Shown one piece after another: positions 18,599-26,954 of a stretch of 64,000 nucleotides of DNA (its first letter is position 1; each line of letters starts with the position of its first letter). Made by a program: the position numbers and the translations under genes. Origin of the DNA: Nannocystis bainbridge (GTDB lineage: Bacteria; Myxococcota_A; Polyangia; Nannocystales; Nannocystaceae); contig NZ_JAQNDL010000003.1 in NCBI RefSeq assembly GCF_028368995.1, positions 1,364,001-1,428,000 on the forward strand, given 5' to 3'. Under the pieces are notes generated by a model, which was given only the letters and a program-made list of their open reading frames with translations, made no database searches and was not told the DNA's origin.

Positions 18599-20014
18599 AT
18601 GCGCGTCGTATTCCTCGCGCTCGCCGCCCTCCTCGCGTGCGCGCGCCTCGGCGGGTCGCGCGACGGCGACGACGAGCGCGAGGTCCGCGTCGCCGCCGAA
18701 CCGCTGACCGCCGAGCAGCAGACTCGCCTCACCGACCACGCCCGCGCCGGCGGCCTGCTCTGGTGGCGCCTGCCCGGCGACGCCGGCCCGCGCTGCGAAC
18801 CGTGGCGCCTCGTGCCCGACCCCGGCGATCTCACCCACGGCCACCTGCTCCTGACCGACCCCCCGCCTGTCCCGACGGACAGCCCGCCGGACCCGCGCCC
18901 GCCCGCCGACCCCGACCCGTCCTCTGCCCCCGAGGACAGCCAGGCCCACCAATCACATGTCCCGAAGGACAGCCGCACCGACCCGTCCTCTGCCCCCGAG
19001 GACAGCCAGGCCCACCAATCACATGTCCCGAAGGACAGCCGCACCGGCTCATCCTCCGTCCTCGAGGCTAGCCCCCCGCTTCCCCCGCCCCTCGCCTCGC
19101 CGGGTCCTCCGATCCCCGTGACCCTCCTCGCCGCGCCGGCCCCGACCGCTCGGCTCGCCTGGCCTCGCTTCCCACCTGTCCCCGAGGCCAGCCCCGCTCC
19201 CGCCTCCCCACCTGCACCGAGCGACATGTCCTCCGGGACACTCACCATCCAGCTCGACTACAGCCTCGCCGAGGGCCACCTCACCCTCACCGCCCCCGAG
19301 CACGAGCGCCTGGTCCCTGCCCCCGAGGGCACCAAAAAATCGGAGGAGCGCGCCCTCACCTGCGTCTTCACCGGCATCGCGCTCGGCGGCCCTGCCGGCG
19401 GCCCGCGGCGGCTCATCCTCGCCGCGCGCGAGCGCTTCTTCTTCACCCGGGACGCCTGCGATGCGGCCGGCTTCGCCGACGATCCGCCCGGGCCCGACGA
19501 GCTGCGCGTGCTCGGCTGCGCCGGCGCCCTCGCCGATCCGGCCACCCGCGCCCGCCTCGAGCGGCCGCCCCCGCGCGACGCCCCCGACGCCGCCGCCCGG
19601 CTCCACCGCGCCCGCGCCGTCCACCACCTCCGCCGCGGCAGCGACGGCGCGCTCGTGTGCGACGTCTGGCGCAACCGGCCCGAGCGGGCTCGCGGGCATG
19701 GCCGCCTCGAGCACCGCGGCCGCGACGACGACGGCCGGTTCGTCCGCACCTACGCCTACGACGTCGGCCCCGGCTACCTCACCCTCCAGGGCCCCGCCGA
19801 GTTCCGCCGTATCGACCTCGCGGGCCAGCGCACCGACATCGTGCGCGCCAGCAGCTGCCTCGTCACCCGCGGCGTCGCGGCCGTCGGCCCCACGGCGATC
19901 GACCTCGGCGGCGAGCGCTGGTACCTGTCCCGAAGTGCATGCGACGCCGCCCGCCTCGCCGGCGCCCCCGCCCCCGTCGGCCCTGTCCCCCTGCTGGTCG
20001 CCGGCTGCGAGTGA
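18599..20014 (+). CDS. Lipoprotein with repeat-built linker, unknown
   Basis: A 471-residue protein with a short signal peptide and lipobox LLAC (Cys14). Residues about 90-220 form a Pro/Ser/Asp-rich disordered linker in which a 22-residue block occurs twice in tandem (residues about 106-149), encoded by an exact 66-bp duplication. Each block contains a TGTCC-N4-GGACA palindrome, translated as HVPKDS. The C-terminal half (about 215-471) has two related Cys-containing segments with alternating charged and hydrophobic residues; I recognise no family. An eighth-copy-like degenerate palindrome lies in the last coding segment at 19924. Divergent from the CoA-transferase gene. Confidence 0.65.
   Translation: MRVVFLALAALLACARLGGSRDGDDEREVRVAAEPLTAEQQTRLTDHARAGGLLWWRLPGDAGPRCEPWRLVPDPGDLTHGHLLLTDPPPVPTDSPPDPRPPADPDPSSAPEDSQAHQSHVPKDSRTDPSSAPEDSQAHQSHVPKDSRTGSSSVLEASPPLPPPLASPGPPIPVTLLAAPAPTARLAWPRFPPVPEASPAPASPPAPSDMSSGTLTIQLDYSLAEGHLTLTAPEHERLVPAPEGTKKSEERALTCVFTGIALGGPAGGPRRLILAARERFFFTRDACDAAGFADDPPGPDELRVLGCAGALADPATRARLERPPPRDAPDAAARLHRARAVHHLRRGSDGALVCDVWRNRPERARGHGRLEHRGRDDDGRFVRTYAYDVGPGYLTLQGPAEFRRIDLAGQRTDIVRASSCLVTRGVAAVGPTAIDLGGERWYLSRSACDAARLAGAPAPVGPVPLLVAGCE
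18914..19045 (+). repeat. 66-bp tandem duplication inside a lipoprotein gene
   Basis: Two consecutive 66-bp units (18914-18979 and 18980-19045) appear identical. Each carries a TGTCC-CGAA-GGACA palindrome (18958-18971 and 19024-19037) and a degenerate second one. The length is a multiple of three, so the reading frame is kept. Confidence 0.9.
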
Positions 20015-20623
20015 GCGCCATCGCCGGTCCCGAAGTCCGCGCCCCCACCCTGCGCGCGCTCCTTCAAAGCACCCGCCCCTGCGAGGCCCCGCGACGCACG
20101 TGACCCCGCCCGCATCACCCCGGCCGCGCCCGCGAACGCCCCGATATCGGCCCGATCGCCGCCGCCACAATTTTGCGTGACCCTCCCCGCAACCGCTGCG
20201 CTCCCGTGCGCTCGCTGCAGGTTCCGCGCCTCGACCCGCGCCGCGCATCACCTGTCCCGAAGTACATGTGCGCCGCCTCGCAGCCCCCGCGCGCCCGTGC
20301 CCTCCCGACCGCCCGCCGCCGGGTTCAGCGGCGCCGCGAACTACAATTCACCTGTCCCAAAGTTTATGTGACCCGCTTCGCAGCGCCCGCGCTCCTGCGC
20401 CCGCCTCACGCGCTTGCGAGGGCGAACGAGCGCCGCGCGACCTGGCGGCGCCGGCGCGCGTCCGGCCCGGACACTCGTTCGGGCACCCCCTTCGACTTGA
20501 TGATTTTTTGGTGCGCCGGATCGCGGAGGCTCGCCAGGCCCGCTGCGCCGCGGTCGCGCCGCGCCGGCCCTCGCCGCCACATCCTCGGCCTACAGCTCGC
20601 CTGTCCTCGAGGCCAGCTGCACC
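20015..20623. other. Intergenic stretch rich in degenerate palindromes
   Basis: About 600 bases without a supported gene between the lipoprotein and the kinase gene. It holds two longer related copies of the dispersed repeat (20249-20280 and 20349-20382) that share CACCTGTCCC-AAGT and a following CCGC-TCGCAG block, and a partial copy at 20602, just before the kinase start. Confidence 0.5.
20249..20382. repeat. Two extended copies of the dispersed repeat
   Basis: At 20249-20280 and 20349-20382 the similarity extends well beyond the palindrome to about 33 bases. This suggests that a longer ancestral unit was copied. A third related copy is at 19924 inside the preceding gene. Confidence 0.55.
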
Positions 20624-21721
20624 ATGAGCACCCGCGCTATCGACATCGGCATGGAAGTCTCGCAGCCCGAAGCTCTCGAGGATCTGTGCACCACCCGGCG
20701 CACCTTGAGCCCCGCGGAGCGAGAGCTGTTCGGCACCGCTGCCGACGCCCTCGGTCGTTACTCGCTGCTCGGCAAGCTGGGCAGCGGCAGCATGGGCGTC
20801 GTCTTCCGCGCCTACGACCCGCGGCTGCAGCGGCCCGTCGCCGTCAAGATCCTCTACCCCTCGGGCAAGAAGACCGCCCACCTCGTCTCCACCGGCGACA
20901 CCCGGCTCCTGCGCGAAGCCCAGTCGATCGCACGCCTCTCGCACCCCAACATCGTCGCCGTCCACGACGTCGGCGTCGTCGGCGACCGCATCTTCCTCAC
21001 CATGGAGTTCGTCGAGGGTCCGACCTTGCGGCAGTTCTGCGACCAGCCGCGGGGCTGGCGGGAGCTGCTCCCCTTGCTGATCCAGGCCGGGCGCGGGCTC
21101 GCGGCCGCCCACCGCGGCGGCGTCATTCATCGCGACATCAAGCCCGACAACATCCTCGTCGGCGACGACGGCCGCGTCCGCGTCGTCGACTTCAGCGTCG
21201 CCCGCCCGCAAGGCGGCAGCGGCGACACCCTCGTCGGCAAGACCCGCCTCACCGACACCGAGACCCACAACCTCGTCGGCACCCCCGCGTACATGGCCCC
21301 CGAGCAGCTGCGCGCCGCCCCGGCTTGCGCGCGCTCCGACCAGTTCGCCTTCTGCGTCACCGCCTTCGAGTGTCTGTTCGGCGAGCGGCCGTTCGCCGGT
21401 CCCACCCTGCGCCGCCTGATCGACAACGTGCTCGCCGGCCCGCCGACCCAGCCGCCCCCGTTCAGCCAGCAGATCCCCCGCGCCCTCTATCAATGCATCG
21501 CCCGCGGCCTCGCTCTCGACGTCGACGACCGCTGGCCCGACATGGACACCCTCGTCGCCCAGCTCGAGGAATTCGCCGCCCGCGGCCCCCGGCGCTCCTC
21601 CCTCCTCCTCGCCGCCTCGCTCGGCGCCGCCGCGGCCCTCACCGTCGGCGCCGTCGCGGCCCAGTTCACCGGCACCAGCTGCTCCCACCCCGAGCTCGCC
21701 GCCCACCTCCATACCCGCTGA
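20624..21721 (+). CDS. Hanks-type Ser/Thr protein kinase, membrane-anchored
   Basis: A 365-residue kinase. The domain (about residues 46-300) has a glycine loop GSGSMG (53-58), catalytic Lys75 in VAVKIL, the HRDIKPDN loop (Asp171, Asn176), and an APE motif (225-227) after an activation loop with several Thr. The usual DFG is DFS (189-191). A single hydrophobic helix near 332-352 and a short tail follow, so the kinase domain would face the cytoplasm with almost nothing outside. It is shorter than PknB-type kinases and has no sensor domain. It probably acts in signalling; its substrate is unknown. Confidence 0.9.
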   Translation: MSTRAIDIGMEVSQPEALEDLCTTRRTLSPAERELFGTAADALGRYSLLGKLGSGSMGVVFRAYDPRLQRPVAVKILYPSGKKTAHLVSTGDTRLLREAQSIARLSHPNIVAVHDVGVVGDRIFLTMEFVEGPTLRQFCDQPRGWRELLPLLIQAGRGLAAAHRGGVIHRDIKPDNILVGDDGRVRVVDFSVARPQGGSGDTLVGKTRLTDTETHNLVGTPAYMAPEQLRAAPACARSDQFAFCVTAFECLFGERPFAGPTLRRLIDNVLAGPPTQPPPFSQQIPRALYQCIARGLALDVDDRWPDMDTLVAQLEEFAARGPRRSSLLLAASLGAAAALTVGAVAAQFTGTSCSHPELAAHLHTR

Positions 21722-21747
21722 GCGCCGCGGCTCGCTCGCGCCCTCGT

Positions 21748-21803
21748 GACATGTCCCTTCGGACATCCTCGCCAGCGCCGCGACGACCTGTCCCGTCGGC
21801 CAT
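21748..21803. repeat. Palindrome pair after the kinase gene
   Basis: An exact TGTCC-CTTC-GGACA lies at 21752-21765, 30 bases past the kinase stop. A degenerate copy follows at about 21788-21803. Confidence 0.75.
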
Positions 21804-21979
21804 CCGTCGACGGCCACCACCGCGTCGGGCGTGCCATCGAACACCGCGCCCTCCTCAGGGGACGCGATATCGAAGTCCAGCGGAGGATGCGGCACGAAAC
21901 CGGTGTCGGTATCCGCCGCCGCAGCGGGAGCGGCGACCACCAGGAGCCACGCACGACAGATCGAGCCAGGCGCACGCAT
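21800..21979 (-). pseudogene. Possible truncated secreted-protein gene remnant
   Basis: From ATG 21979 on the minus strand the frame reads like the start of an exported protein: a charged and hydrophobic signal peptide ending in AAA, then a sequence resembling the first strands of an Ig-like domain (SPEEGAVFDG, then VVAVDG). The sequence then enters dispersed palindromes and the antisense of the kinase gene and no longer looks like a protein. I infer a gene cut short by deletion or repeat insertion. The frame stays open only because the DNA is so GC-rich. Confidence 0.3.
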
Positions 21980-22119
21980 GTCCCAGGCCTGGCAGCCGAA
22001 AGGTCCCCTCTCCAATCCGACGCGACACGACCTGTCTCTCGTGCCAGCGCACTCGCGCTCGCGCGGAAATTCCGCCGACCACGTTGTCAGCGCCGGGCCC
22101 TGGGCCCTACCCTGACGCG

Positions 22120-23841
22120 ATGCATCGCCCCCTCAGCTTGAGCCCGTCTGCGCTCGCCTTGCTCGGCGCCGGCTTGATGTCCGCCTGCCCCCTCCCGCCG
22201 GCCGCCGACACCGAGACCGCCAGCGACGGCACCACCGCGACGACGACCGACGGCGGCACCGCGACCACCGAGACCACCGCCACTACCGAGACCACCGCCA
22301 CCGATCCGACCACCACCACCGGCCCCGGCACCACCGAGCCCCCGACCGGCACCACCGCGACCTCCTCCACCACCGACGACACCAGCACCACCATGCCCGC
22401 CTGCCGGGCCGAGTGCGGCGACGGCCTCGTCGAATGCGACGAAGCCTGCGACGCCGGCCCCGACAACAACGACATCGAGCCGGGCGCCTGTCGCAGCGAC
22501 TGCACCGCCGCCGGCTGCGGCGACAGCGTCGTCGAATACCTCGACGACGAACAGTGCGACGACGGCAACCGCAGCGACGGCGACGGCTGCAGCGGCGCCT
22601 GTCAGGTCGAGGTCGGGGCCGCCTGCGGCGACGGCCTGCTCGACCTCGACCAGGGCGAAGAGTGCGACGACGCCGGCCTCGACCCCGGCGACGGCTGCGG
22701 CCCCAACTGCCAGCTCGAGCCTCCGGGCGGCGCCTGCGGCGACGGCCTCGTCGACCCCGTGCTCGAGGTCTGCGACGACGAGAACCTCGCCAACGGCGAC
22801 GCCTGCAACCCGACCTGCAACCTCGGCAACAGCACCTCCCTGTTCGTCGGCAGCCAGGGCCAGCTCGGCCTCAAGGATGGCGTCGGCCAGGCTGCGCGGA
22901 TCTCCGGCACCGGCGGCCTCGCCGTCGACCTCACCCACCTCTACCTCGCCGACGCGCAGAACAACTGCATCCGCCGCATCGACATCGCCACCGCCACCGT
23001 CGAGACCATCGCCGGCTCGAACACCGGCGCCAGCGGCTACCTCGACGCCCCTGACGGCCTCGACGCCCGCTTCGCCGGCCTCGACGCCATCGCCACCGAC
23101 GGCAAGACCTTGTGGGTCAGCGACGGCACCAACAAGCGCCTGCGCGCCGTCAGCCTGACCGCCCCGTATGCCGTCACCACCGTCGCCGGCAGCGGCATGA
23201 CCGGCGTCGCCGACGGCATCGCCGACGCCGCCACCTTCGACGACAACCGCGGCCTCACCTACTACGCCGGCCGCGTCTACATGGTCGACGCCAGCGCCGC
23301 CGTGCTGCGCCGCTTCGACCCTGTCACCCAGGAGGTCGTCACCCTCGCCGGCCTCGCCTACGAGAACGGCGGCGACGACGGCGTCGGTGACGTCGCCCGC
23401 TTCGTCAGCCCGCGCTACCTCACCTCCGACAACAGCGGCATGCTCTACGTCGCCGACACCAACGGCTTCGCCCTCCGCAGCTTCAACACCGTCACCGGCC
23501 ACGTCGGAACCTTCGCCGGCACCGGCAGCGCCGGCTACGTCGACGGCATCGGCGCCGCCGCGGCGATCCACCGCCCGCGCGGCCTCGCCAGCGACGGCGC
23601 CAGCCTCTACTTCGGCGAGTTCGCCCAGCACACCGTCCGCCAGGCCATGCTCGCCACCCGCGAGGTCTCGACCAATGCCGGCCAGCACTGCGACGGCGAC
23701 ATGACCTGCCCTGGCGCCTACGTCGAGGGCGTCGGCGTCGAGGCCCGCTTCAACGGCCCGTTCGCGCTCGCCTACCACGACCCGAGTCACTCGCTGTTCG
23801 TGCTCGACAGCGCCAACCGGGTCATCCGCCGCGTGCAGTGA
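22120..23841 (+). CDS. Lipoprotein with Cys-rich (DUF4215-like) and NHL repeats
   Basis: A 573-residue exported lipoprotein: lipobox ending at Cys23, a Thr-rich linker (about 30-90) made of TT and TTET runs, then a Cys-rich section (about 93-225) with four copies of the myxobacterial repeat (C-G-D-G-x-x-x-x-x-E-x-C-D-D). The C-terminal half (about 230-573) contains repeated NHL-type blades with motifs such as GLAVD and LYLADAQNN, which would form a beta-propeller. Such proteins are common on the surface of myxobacteria and probably bind ligands or partners. Function unknown. Confidence 0.82.
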   Translation: MHRPLSLSPSALALLGAGLMSACPLPPAADTETASDGTTATTTDGGTATTETTATTETTATDPTTTTGPGTTEPPTGTTATSSTTDDTSTTMPACRAECGDGLVECDEACDAGPDNNDIEPGACRSDCTAAGCGDSVVEYLDDEQCDDGNRSDGDGCSGACQVEVGAACGDGLLDLDQGEECDDAGLDPGDGCGPNCQLEPPGGACGDGLVDPVLEVCDDENLANGDACNPTCNLGNSTSLFVGSQGQLGLKDGVGQAARISGTGGLAVDLTHLYLADAQNNCIRRIDIATATVETIAGSNTGASGYLDAPDGLDARFAGLDAIATDGKTLWVSDGTNKRLRAVSLTAPYAVTTVAGSGMTGVADGIADAATFDDNRGLTYYAGRVYMVDASAAVLRRFDPVTQEVVTLAGLAYENGGDDGVGDVARFVSPRYLTSDNSGMLYVADTNGFALRSFNTVTGHVGTFAGTGSAGYVDGIGAAAAIHRPRGLASDGASLYFGEFAQHTVRQAMLATREVSTNAGQHCDGDMTCPGAYVEGVGVEARFNGPFALAYHDPSHSLFVLDSANRVIRRVQ

Positions 23842-23889
23842 TTCGCCGCCGCCGACGTGGTCGGCGCGCCGCTCCTCCGACCGCGATCG

Positions 23890-24666
23890 TCACTCGACCG
23901 CGTCGAGGAACTCGTCGACCAACCGGTTGAACAGCGCCGGCCGCTCCCAGTAGACCGAGTGCCCCGTCTCCGGCACTTTAATAAAGCGCCCGTGGACCAG
24001 CAGGCGCGCCAGGTGGGCCACCGAGTCGGGGGCGCACACGAAGTCCTCCTCGGCCGTCATGCACAGCGTCGGCACCGCGAAGCCCTCGAGGTCGCGCGCC
24101 GTCACCGTGCGCATCCCCAGCAGCACGTCGCGGATCGCCCGCTTGTCGGCCCCGCCGAGGACGTCCATCCCGCGATACAGCTCGTGCATCGCCGGCTGGT
24201 CGCGCACCATCCGCTCGCCCGCGGCGGGGTGCACCCCCTTCATGAACGCCGCCGTCGCCCGCCCGCGCAGGCGGTTGATCGCCGCGTCGATCTCCGGCGT
24301 CGTCACCTGTCCCGTCGTACAGGCCATCACCAGCGCCCGCACCTTCTCCGGCCGCCGCATCGCGTAGCCGAGGCAGCTCCACCCGCCCATCGACTGCCCC
24401 ACCAGCCGCACGTCGTCGACGTGCAGGTGCTGCAGCAGCGCGTCGAGGTCGTCGACGAACCTGACCGGCCCCTGCCCCGACGCGTCGCGCGACGGCGCGA
24501 AGCCCCGGTGCGAGAACACCACGCAGCTGAACCGCTGGCGAAAGTGCGGCACCTGCTGCCACCACGACAAATAACCGCCCCCGAGCCCGTGCGCGAACAC
24601 GAGCGGCGGCCCGCTGCCGTGCACCTCATAATAGAGCTCGCCGTCGGGCAAAGTCAGCGTCGCCAT
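23890..24666 (-). CDS. Alpha/beta hydrolase
   Basis: A 258-residue alpha/beta-fold hydrolase with an intact triad: nucleophile Ser92 in GQSMGG, acid Asp208 in EEDF, and His236 in TGHS. The oxyanion region HGLGGG (about 26-31) is also present. It resembles 3-oxoadipate enol-lactonase or esterase-type enzymes, but the substrate cannot be told. A degenerate dispersed palindrome occurs in the coding sequence near 24307, encoding TTGQV. It lies tail-to-tail with the NHL lipoprotein gene. Confidence 0.88.
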   Translation of the reverse strand: MATLTLPDGELYYEVHGSGPPLVFAHGLGGGYLSWWQQVPHFRQRFSCVVFSHRGFAPSRDASGQGPVRFVDDLDALLQHLHVDDVRLVGQSMGGWSCLGYAMRRPEKVRALVMACTTGQVTTPEIDAAINRLRGRATAAFMKGVHPAAGERMVRDQPAMHELYRGMDVLGGADKRAIRDVLLGMRTVTARDLEGFAVPTLCMTAEEDFVCAPDSVAHLARLLVHGRFIKVPETGHSVYWERPALFNRLVDEFLDAVE

Positions 24667-24796
24667 GACGCCACCCTATCGCGGCCCGCTGCGCGGCGAT
24701 AGCCCCGTCACCCCTGCGCGCCGGATCGGCCCAGCCCGGCGCGCGCACATCCTCGCAGCATGCAGCACCCGATCGGCTCGATTCACCACACTCCGC

Positions 24797-25867
24797 TCAC
24801 CCGAACACTCTCTCAAAAAACCACCACAATCCCGCCACCACGATCGCCGCCGAGATCCACCGCGCCCCGTGCCATCGGCGATACGCCGGCACGCGCCCCA
24901 GCAGCAGCAAGATCGGCAGCACCAGCGCCAGCACGGCCAGCTGGCCCGCCTCCACCCCGAGGTTGAAGAGCAGCAGCGCCGGCCCGACCTCCCCGGCCGG
25001 CAGCCCGAGCTCCGCCAGCACCCCCGCGAACCCGAACCCGTGGATGAACCCGAACGGCAGGGTGATCCGCCAGCGCCCGGCCGCGTCGGGCACGAAGAAA
25101 TTTTCGACCCCGACGTACGCGATCGACAGCGCGATCGCCGGCTCGACCCATGCACCGCTCGGCGTCCAGATCCCCAGCGTCGCAAGAGCCAGGCTCAACG
25201 AGTGCCCGAGCGTGAACGCCGTGATCACCGCGATCAGCGAGCGCAGCTTGCCGCCGACCACCACCAATCCGAGCAGGAACACCAGGTGATCGGTCCCGAT
25301 CAGGATGTGCTCCACCCCCAGCTCGAAGTACGCGGAGACCGGCCGCGTCGGCGCCTCGCCCTCCCCGCCCTCGACCGCGATCGTCGCCGACGGCGCGCGG
25401 GCCAGCAGCACCGGCTCGGCGAAGATGTCCTCGGGGCCAGCTCCGGGCCGGACGAACTGCCCCAGGTGGCGGTGCCCCGCCGCCAGCCCGGCGAACGACC
25501 ACGTCAGCGTCAGCGTGCGCGGCGGCGCGGGGCAGTCGAAGCTGATCGCCACCGTCGCCCCGTCCTCCTCCGTCAGCCACGCCCGCACCGGCGCCCCCGC
25601 GCACGCCTCGCCATCGGCCGCCAGCCCCAGCGCCGCAGCCACCGGCCCCAACGCCGCGCTCGCGCCCGCCAGCTCCGCCTCGGTCAGCGTCCCGTCGCCG
25701 TCGCCGTCGAGCCCCGGCGCCAGCCCGCGCAGCTCCCCGCGCGCGAACGTCAGCTCGGCCGCGACCGCCTCGCCGTCGACCGTGTACACCCCGCGCGACA
25801 GCCCGACCTGGTGGGCCTCCGCGGTCCGCGGAACCACCAGACCCAAGAGACATGCCCCAATGACCAT
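24797..25867 (-). CDS. HupE/UreJ-like membrane protein
   Basis: A 356-residue protein: signal peptide (ends near AEAHQ), a periplasmic domain (about 20-165) with a calcium-loop-like DGDGDGTLTEAE (about 61-72), then six or more membrane helices (about 170-356) with the HupE/UreJ_2 motifs HILIGTDHLVFL (His-rich) and TLGHSLSL, plus FGFIHGFGFA. The His-rich motifs suggest transport of a metal such as nickel or cobalt, which is known for relatives. Start ATG 25867 lies next to a cluster of degenerate palindromes, which fill its upstream region. There are no urease or hydrogenase genes nearby. Confidence 0.8.
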   Translation of the reverse strand: MVIGACLLGLVVPRTAEAHQVGLSRGVYTVDGEAVAAELTFARGELRGLAPGLDGDGDGTLTEAELAGASAALGPVAAALGLAADGEACAGAPVRAWLTEEDGATVAISFDCPAPPRTLTLTWSFAGLAAGHRHLGQFVRPGAGPEDIFAEPVLLARAPSATIAVEGGEGEAPTRPVSAYFELGVEHILIGTDHLVFLLGLVVVGGKLRSLIAVITAFTLGHSLSLALATLGIWTPSGAWVEPAIALSIAYVGVENFFVPDAAGRWRITLPFGFIHGFGFAGVLAELGLPAGEVGPALLLFNLGVEAGQLAVLALVLPILLLLGRVPAYRRWHGARWISAAIVVAGLWWFFERVFG

Positions 25868-25912
25868 GCTCCAAGCGACATGTCCGAACGAGCCTGTCCT
25901 TGCGAACACATC
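25846..25912. repeat. Degenerate palindrome cluster at the HupE-like start
   Basis: Three half-conserved copies of the TGTCC/GGACA repeat overlap the first codons and leader of the HupE-like gene. Confidence 0.5.
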
Positions 25913-25989
25913 TCTTGAAGGATGACGGCGTCGATGGTGCAGACGAGCTCTCCCCCGCCGAGGATACCCCATCTCCTCGGACCCTGGGA

Positions 25990-26889
25990 TCAGAAGCGGA
26001 TTCCGCCCGGGTCGACGCGAGCGCGACAGCTCAGCAACGGCAGGTGATCCTCGCGCGGGTCCAGCGACCCGAGCGCCGCCCGGGCGATACCGAACGACTC
26101 CTGGAGATCTTTCCCCTTGCCGATCGCACGATAGAGAGCGCGCGAGAAGATCCTCGCCGCTTCGTCGGAGATTCTTTCTCTCATCCCCACCACCGCGTCG
26201 ACGCGCTCGGTCAGCACTGCCGTGGCCAGTCCGCTGAAACAAGCGTTGAGGACCACGCAGCGGGGTGGCTGGCGTAGCGCGCCGAGCAAACGCGCGAGAG
26301 CGTCGTAGCGCAGCCGGGTCGTCGATCCTTCCGCTCCGACGACCAGCATCGTCCCGTCCGAGCCGCCGTGACCCGCGAAGTGCAACAAGACCGGGTTGTG
26401 GTCGGTGATCAGATCGAAGGTCTGCTCCGCCGTGACGGACCACCCCCAGACCAACGAAAACCGCTCGCGGACAGGCCCCAGACCGAGCTCGTCTTCGATA
26501 TCGCCTGCTTCTCTTGCGAGCTCGAGCGGAGCTTGACCCTCCGGACAGGCCATGAGCACGAGCGCGACCTGCTTGTCCGTGACCGGACCTCCCGGACCTC
26601 CCGCCGGAAACGGGTCGAGCCCGAGGCAAGCGACCGCGGCTGTCCGCAGCGCGTCGTCATGCTTCCGAAACTCCCCCAGGCGCAGAAACAGTTCCCGCTC
26701 GAGGTAGCCGAACTGGCGCAGCCGCTCGATCACGGCAAACACGTACTGGTCGACCCCCACCACCGAATCCGGCAACCCGGCGGCGATGTCCGCGTAGTGC
26801 ATGGCGATGAACTGCCGCAAGTCGGGCAGCGATACCCGCTGGACGAGGTAGTGATGCAAGGGCTGAGGATACTGCGACACGGCTGCCAT
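25990..26889 (-). CDS. CHAT-domain caspase-like protease with N-terminal EAD (CBASS effector)
   Basis: A 299-residue protein. Residues about 10-80 are a small helical domain similar to effector-associated (death-like) domains and homologous to the C-terminus of the adjacent SAVED protein. Residues about 105-295 are a CHAT protease domain with the catalytic dyad His174 (HFAGHG) and Cys217 (NACFSG) intact. CHAT proteases are caspase relatives that cleave proteins and often trigger cell death in bacterial immunity. It is the second gene of a minus-strand operon, 65 bases after the SAVED gene, and divergent from the CD-NTase operon. I infer it to be the executioner activated through EAD contacts. 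The cleavage target is not known and no obvious one is encoded next to it. Confidence 0.88.
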   Translation of the reverse strand: MAAVSQYPQPLHHYLVQRVSLPDLRQFIAMHYADIAAGLPDSVVGVDQYVFAVIERLRQFGYLERELFLRLGEFRKHDDALRTAAVACLGLDPFPAGGPGGPVTDKQVALVLMACPEGQAPLELAREAGDIEDELGLGPVRERFSLVWGWSVTAEQTFDLITDHNPVLLHFAGHGGSDGTMLVVGAEGSTTRLRYDALARLLGALRQPPRCVVLNACFSGLATAVLTERVDAVVGMRERISDEAARIFSRALYRAIGKGKDLQESFGIARAALGSLDPREDHLPLLSCRARVDPGGIRF

Positions 26890-26954
26890 TACTCAGAAGT
26901 GTAGGCCACGGCAGCGACCGATCACCTTGCCGGACGCGTCCTCGCGCTTTCAGC

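Larger units (their letters stand above)
21722..22119. other. Intergenic stretch with palindromes and a possible gene remnant
   Basis: About 400 bases between the kinase gene and the NHL lipoprotein gene. Near the kinase end lie an exact palindrome (21752-21765) and a degenerate one (about 21788-21803). The rest may be the broken 5' end of a minus-strand gene, listed separately. Confidence 0.4.
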
